Origin: Halopelagius longus
GTDB lineage: Archaea > Halobacteriota > Halobacteria > Halobacteriales > Haloferacaceae
Length of the DNA: 64,000 nt
Direction: 5' to 3'
Assembly (NCBI RefSeq): GCF_900100875.1
Contig: NZ_FNKQ01000001.1
Coordinates: 558,001-622,000 of the forward strand
How positions within the stretch are numbered: the first letter of the stretch is position 1; each line of letters begins with the position of its first letter. Shown one piece after another: positions 63,642 through 64,000 of the stretch. The position numbers were made by a program, and so were the translations under genes. Below the pieces are notes generated by a model. That model was not told where the DNA came from, ran no database searches, and worked only from the letters and a program-made list of their open reading frames with translations.

Positions 63642-64000
63642 TCAGGCGTCGGGGTGCCCGGAGACGAGTTCGACGCCCGAGGACGCGCCGATTCGCTCCG
63701 CGCCGGCGTCGAACATCGCCGTCGCCTCCTCGTAGGACCCGACGCCGCCGCTGGCTTTCACGGGGAGGTACTCGGCCATCAGTTCCACGTCTTCGACCGT
63801 CGCGCCGCCGTCCGCGAACCCCGTGGACGTCTTCACGAAGTCGGCGTCCGCCTCGACGGCCGCCTCGCAGGCGCGGTGTTTCTCCTCGTCGGTCAGGAGG
63901 GCCGTCTCGATGATGACCTTCACGGGGATGGGGACGGCGGCGACGACTTCCGCGATGTCCTCCCTCACGGCGTCGTCCTCGCCGGCTTTGAGTCGCCCGA
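63642..64000 (-). CDS. deoC: Deoxyribose-phosphate aldolase (partial, N-terminus beyond window)
   Basis: The C-terminal 119 codons are present and the frame is open to the right edge. The Schiff-base Lys lies in [19 protein letters not shown], and [20 protein letters not shown] and [19 protein letters not shown] complete the barrel. The enzyme cleaves deoxyribose 5-phosphate to acetaldehyde and glyceraldehyde 3-phosphate. Confidence 0.95.
   Translation of the reverse strand, partial: GRLKAGEDDAVREDIAEVVAAVPIPVKVIIETALLTDEEKHRACEAAVEADADFVKTSTGFADGGATVEDVELMAEYLPVKASGGVGSYEEATAMFDAGAERIGASSGVELVSGHPDA

Overview
The window comes from a halophilic archaeon (class Halobacteria). Three things point to this. 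The DNA is visibly G+C rich, with third positions dominated by G and C. The predicted proteins are very rich in Asp and Glu. An archaeal S10/spc-type ribosomal operon with haloarchaeal hallmarks is present (eL32 with an N-terminal helix-hairpin-helix domain, uS3 with a long acidic tail, Rnp1 inside the cluster, SecY at the end). Many genes appear leaderless, with a TATA-like box about 27 bases before the start codon. The genus cannot be fixed from the sequence alone.

Layout. 1-2139 is the N-terminal part of a MEDS/GAF/PAS sensor that runs off the left edge. 2421-4858 is a visibly A+T-richer cassette of three unknown genes, bounded by a 20-base perfect direct repeat of the 3' end of secY. It looks like an integrated element that uses secY as its attachment gene, and the old secY terminator is stranded beyond it. 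4855-19173 is the minus-strand ribosomal operon (SPOUT methyltransferase, uL3 to uL15, secY). A tRNA-Gly(GCC) gene follows at 19395, with scrambled copies of its 3' end downstream. 19740-36000 is mostly core housekeeping: an OFA-type transporter, a histidine kinase, BrkB, a thiamine-binding protein, Mch, a Ste24-like protease, a GTPBP1-like GTPase, a J-domain protein, PyrF, an amidohydrolase and HMG-CoA reductase. 36000-43000 holds small membrane and zinc-ribbon proteins, isocitrate dehydrogenase, an Ntn-hydrolase asparaginase and an SDR enzyme.

43000-50300 is the main stress and efflux region. An HxlR regulator is divergent from a glyoxalase-fold dioxygenase plus esterase pair that resembles bacterial quinone-detoxification (Mhq) modules. 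Next come a zinc-ribbon membrane protein, a TetR regulator on the minus strand, and a second TetR regulator that heads an operon with a MATE exporter and a prenyl-synthase-like protein lacking its Asp-rich motifs. An 18-base operator-like motif recurs before three of these genes and suggests a small local TetR regulon. 50500-64000 returns to housekeeping genes: phosphoesterases, methionine aminopeptidase, HIT hydrolase, CDF transporter, Lrp regulator, signal peptidase, quinone oxidoreductase, ZIP-like transporter, tRNA methylthiotransferase, two PQQ-propeller lipoproteins (one shortened), and the C-terminal part of deoxyribose-phosphate aldolase at the right edge.

The strongest candidates for something undescribed are the secY-targeting cassette and the shared-operator TetR/MATE/pseudo-prenyl-synthase module. 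No rRNA, CRISPR array or recognisable insertion sequence was seen.
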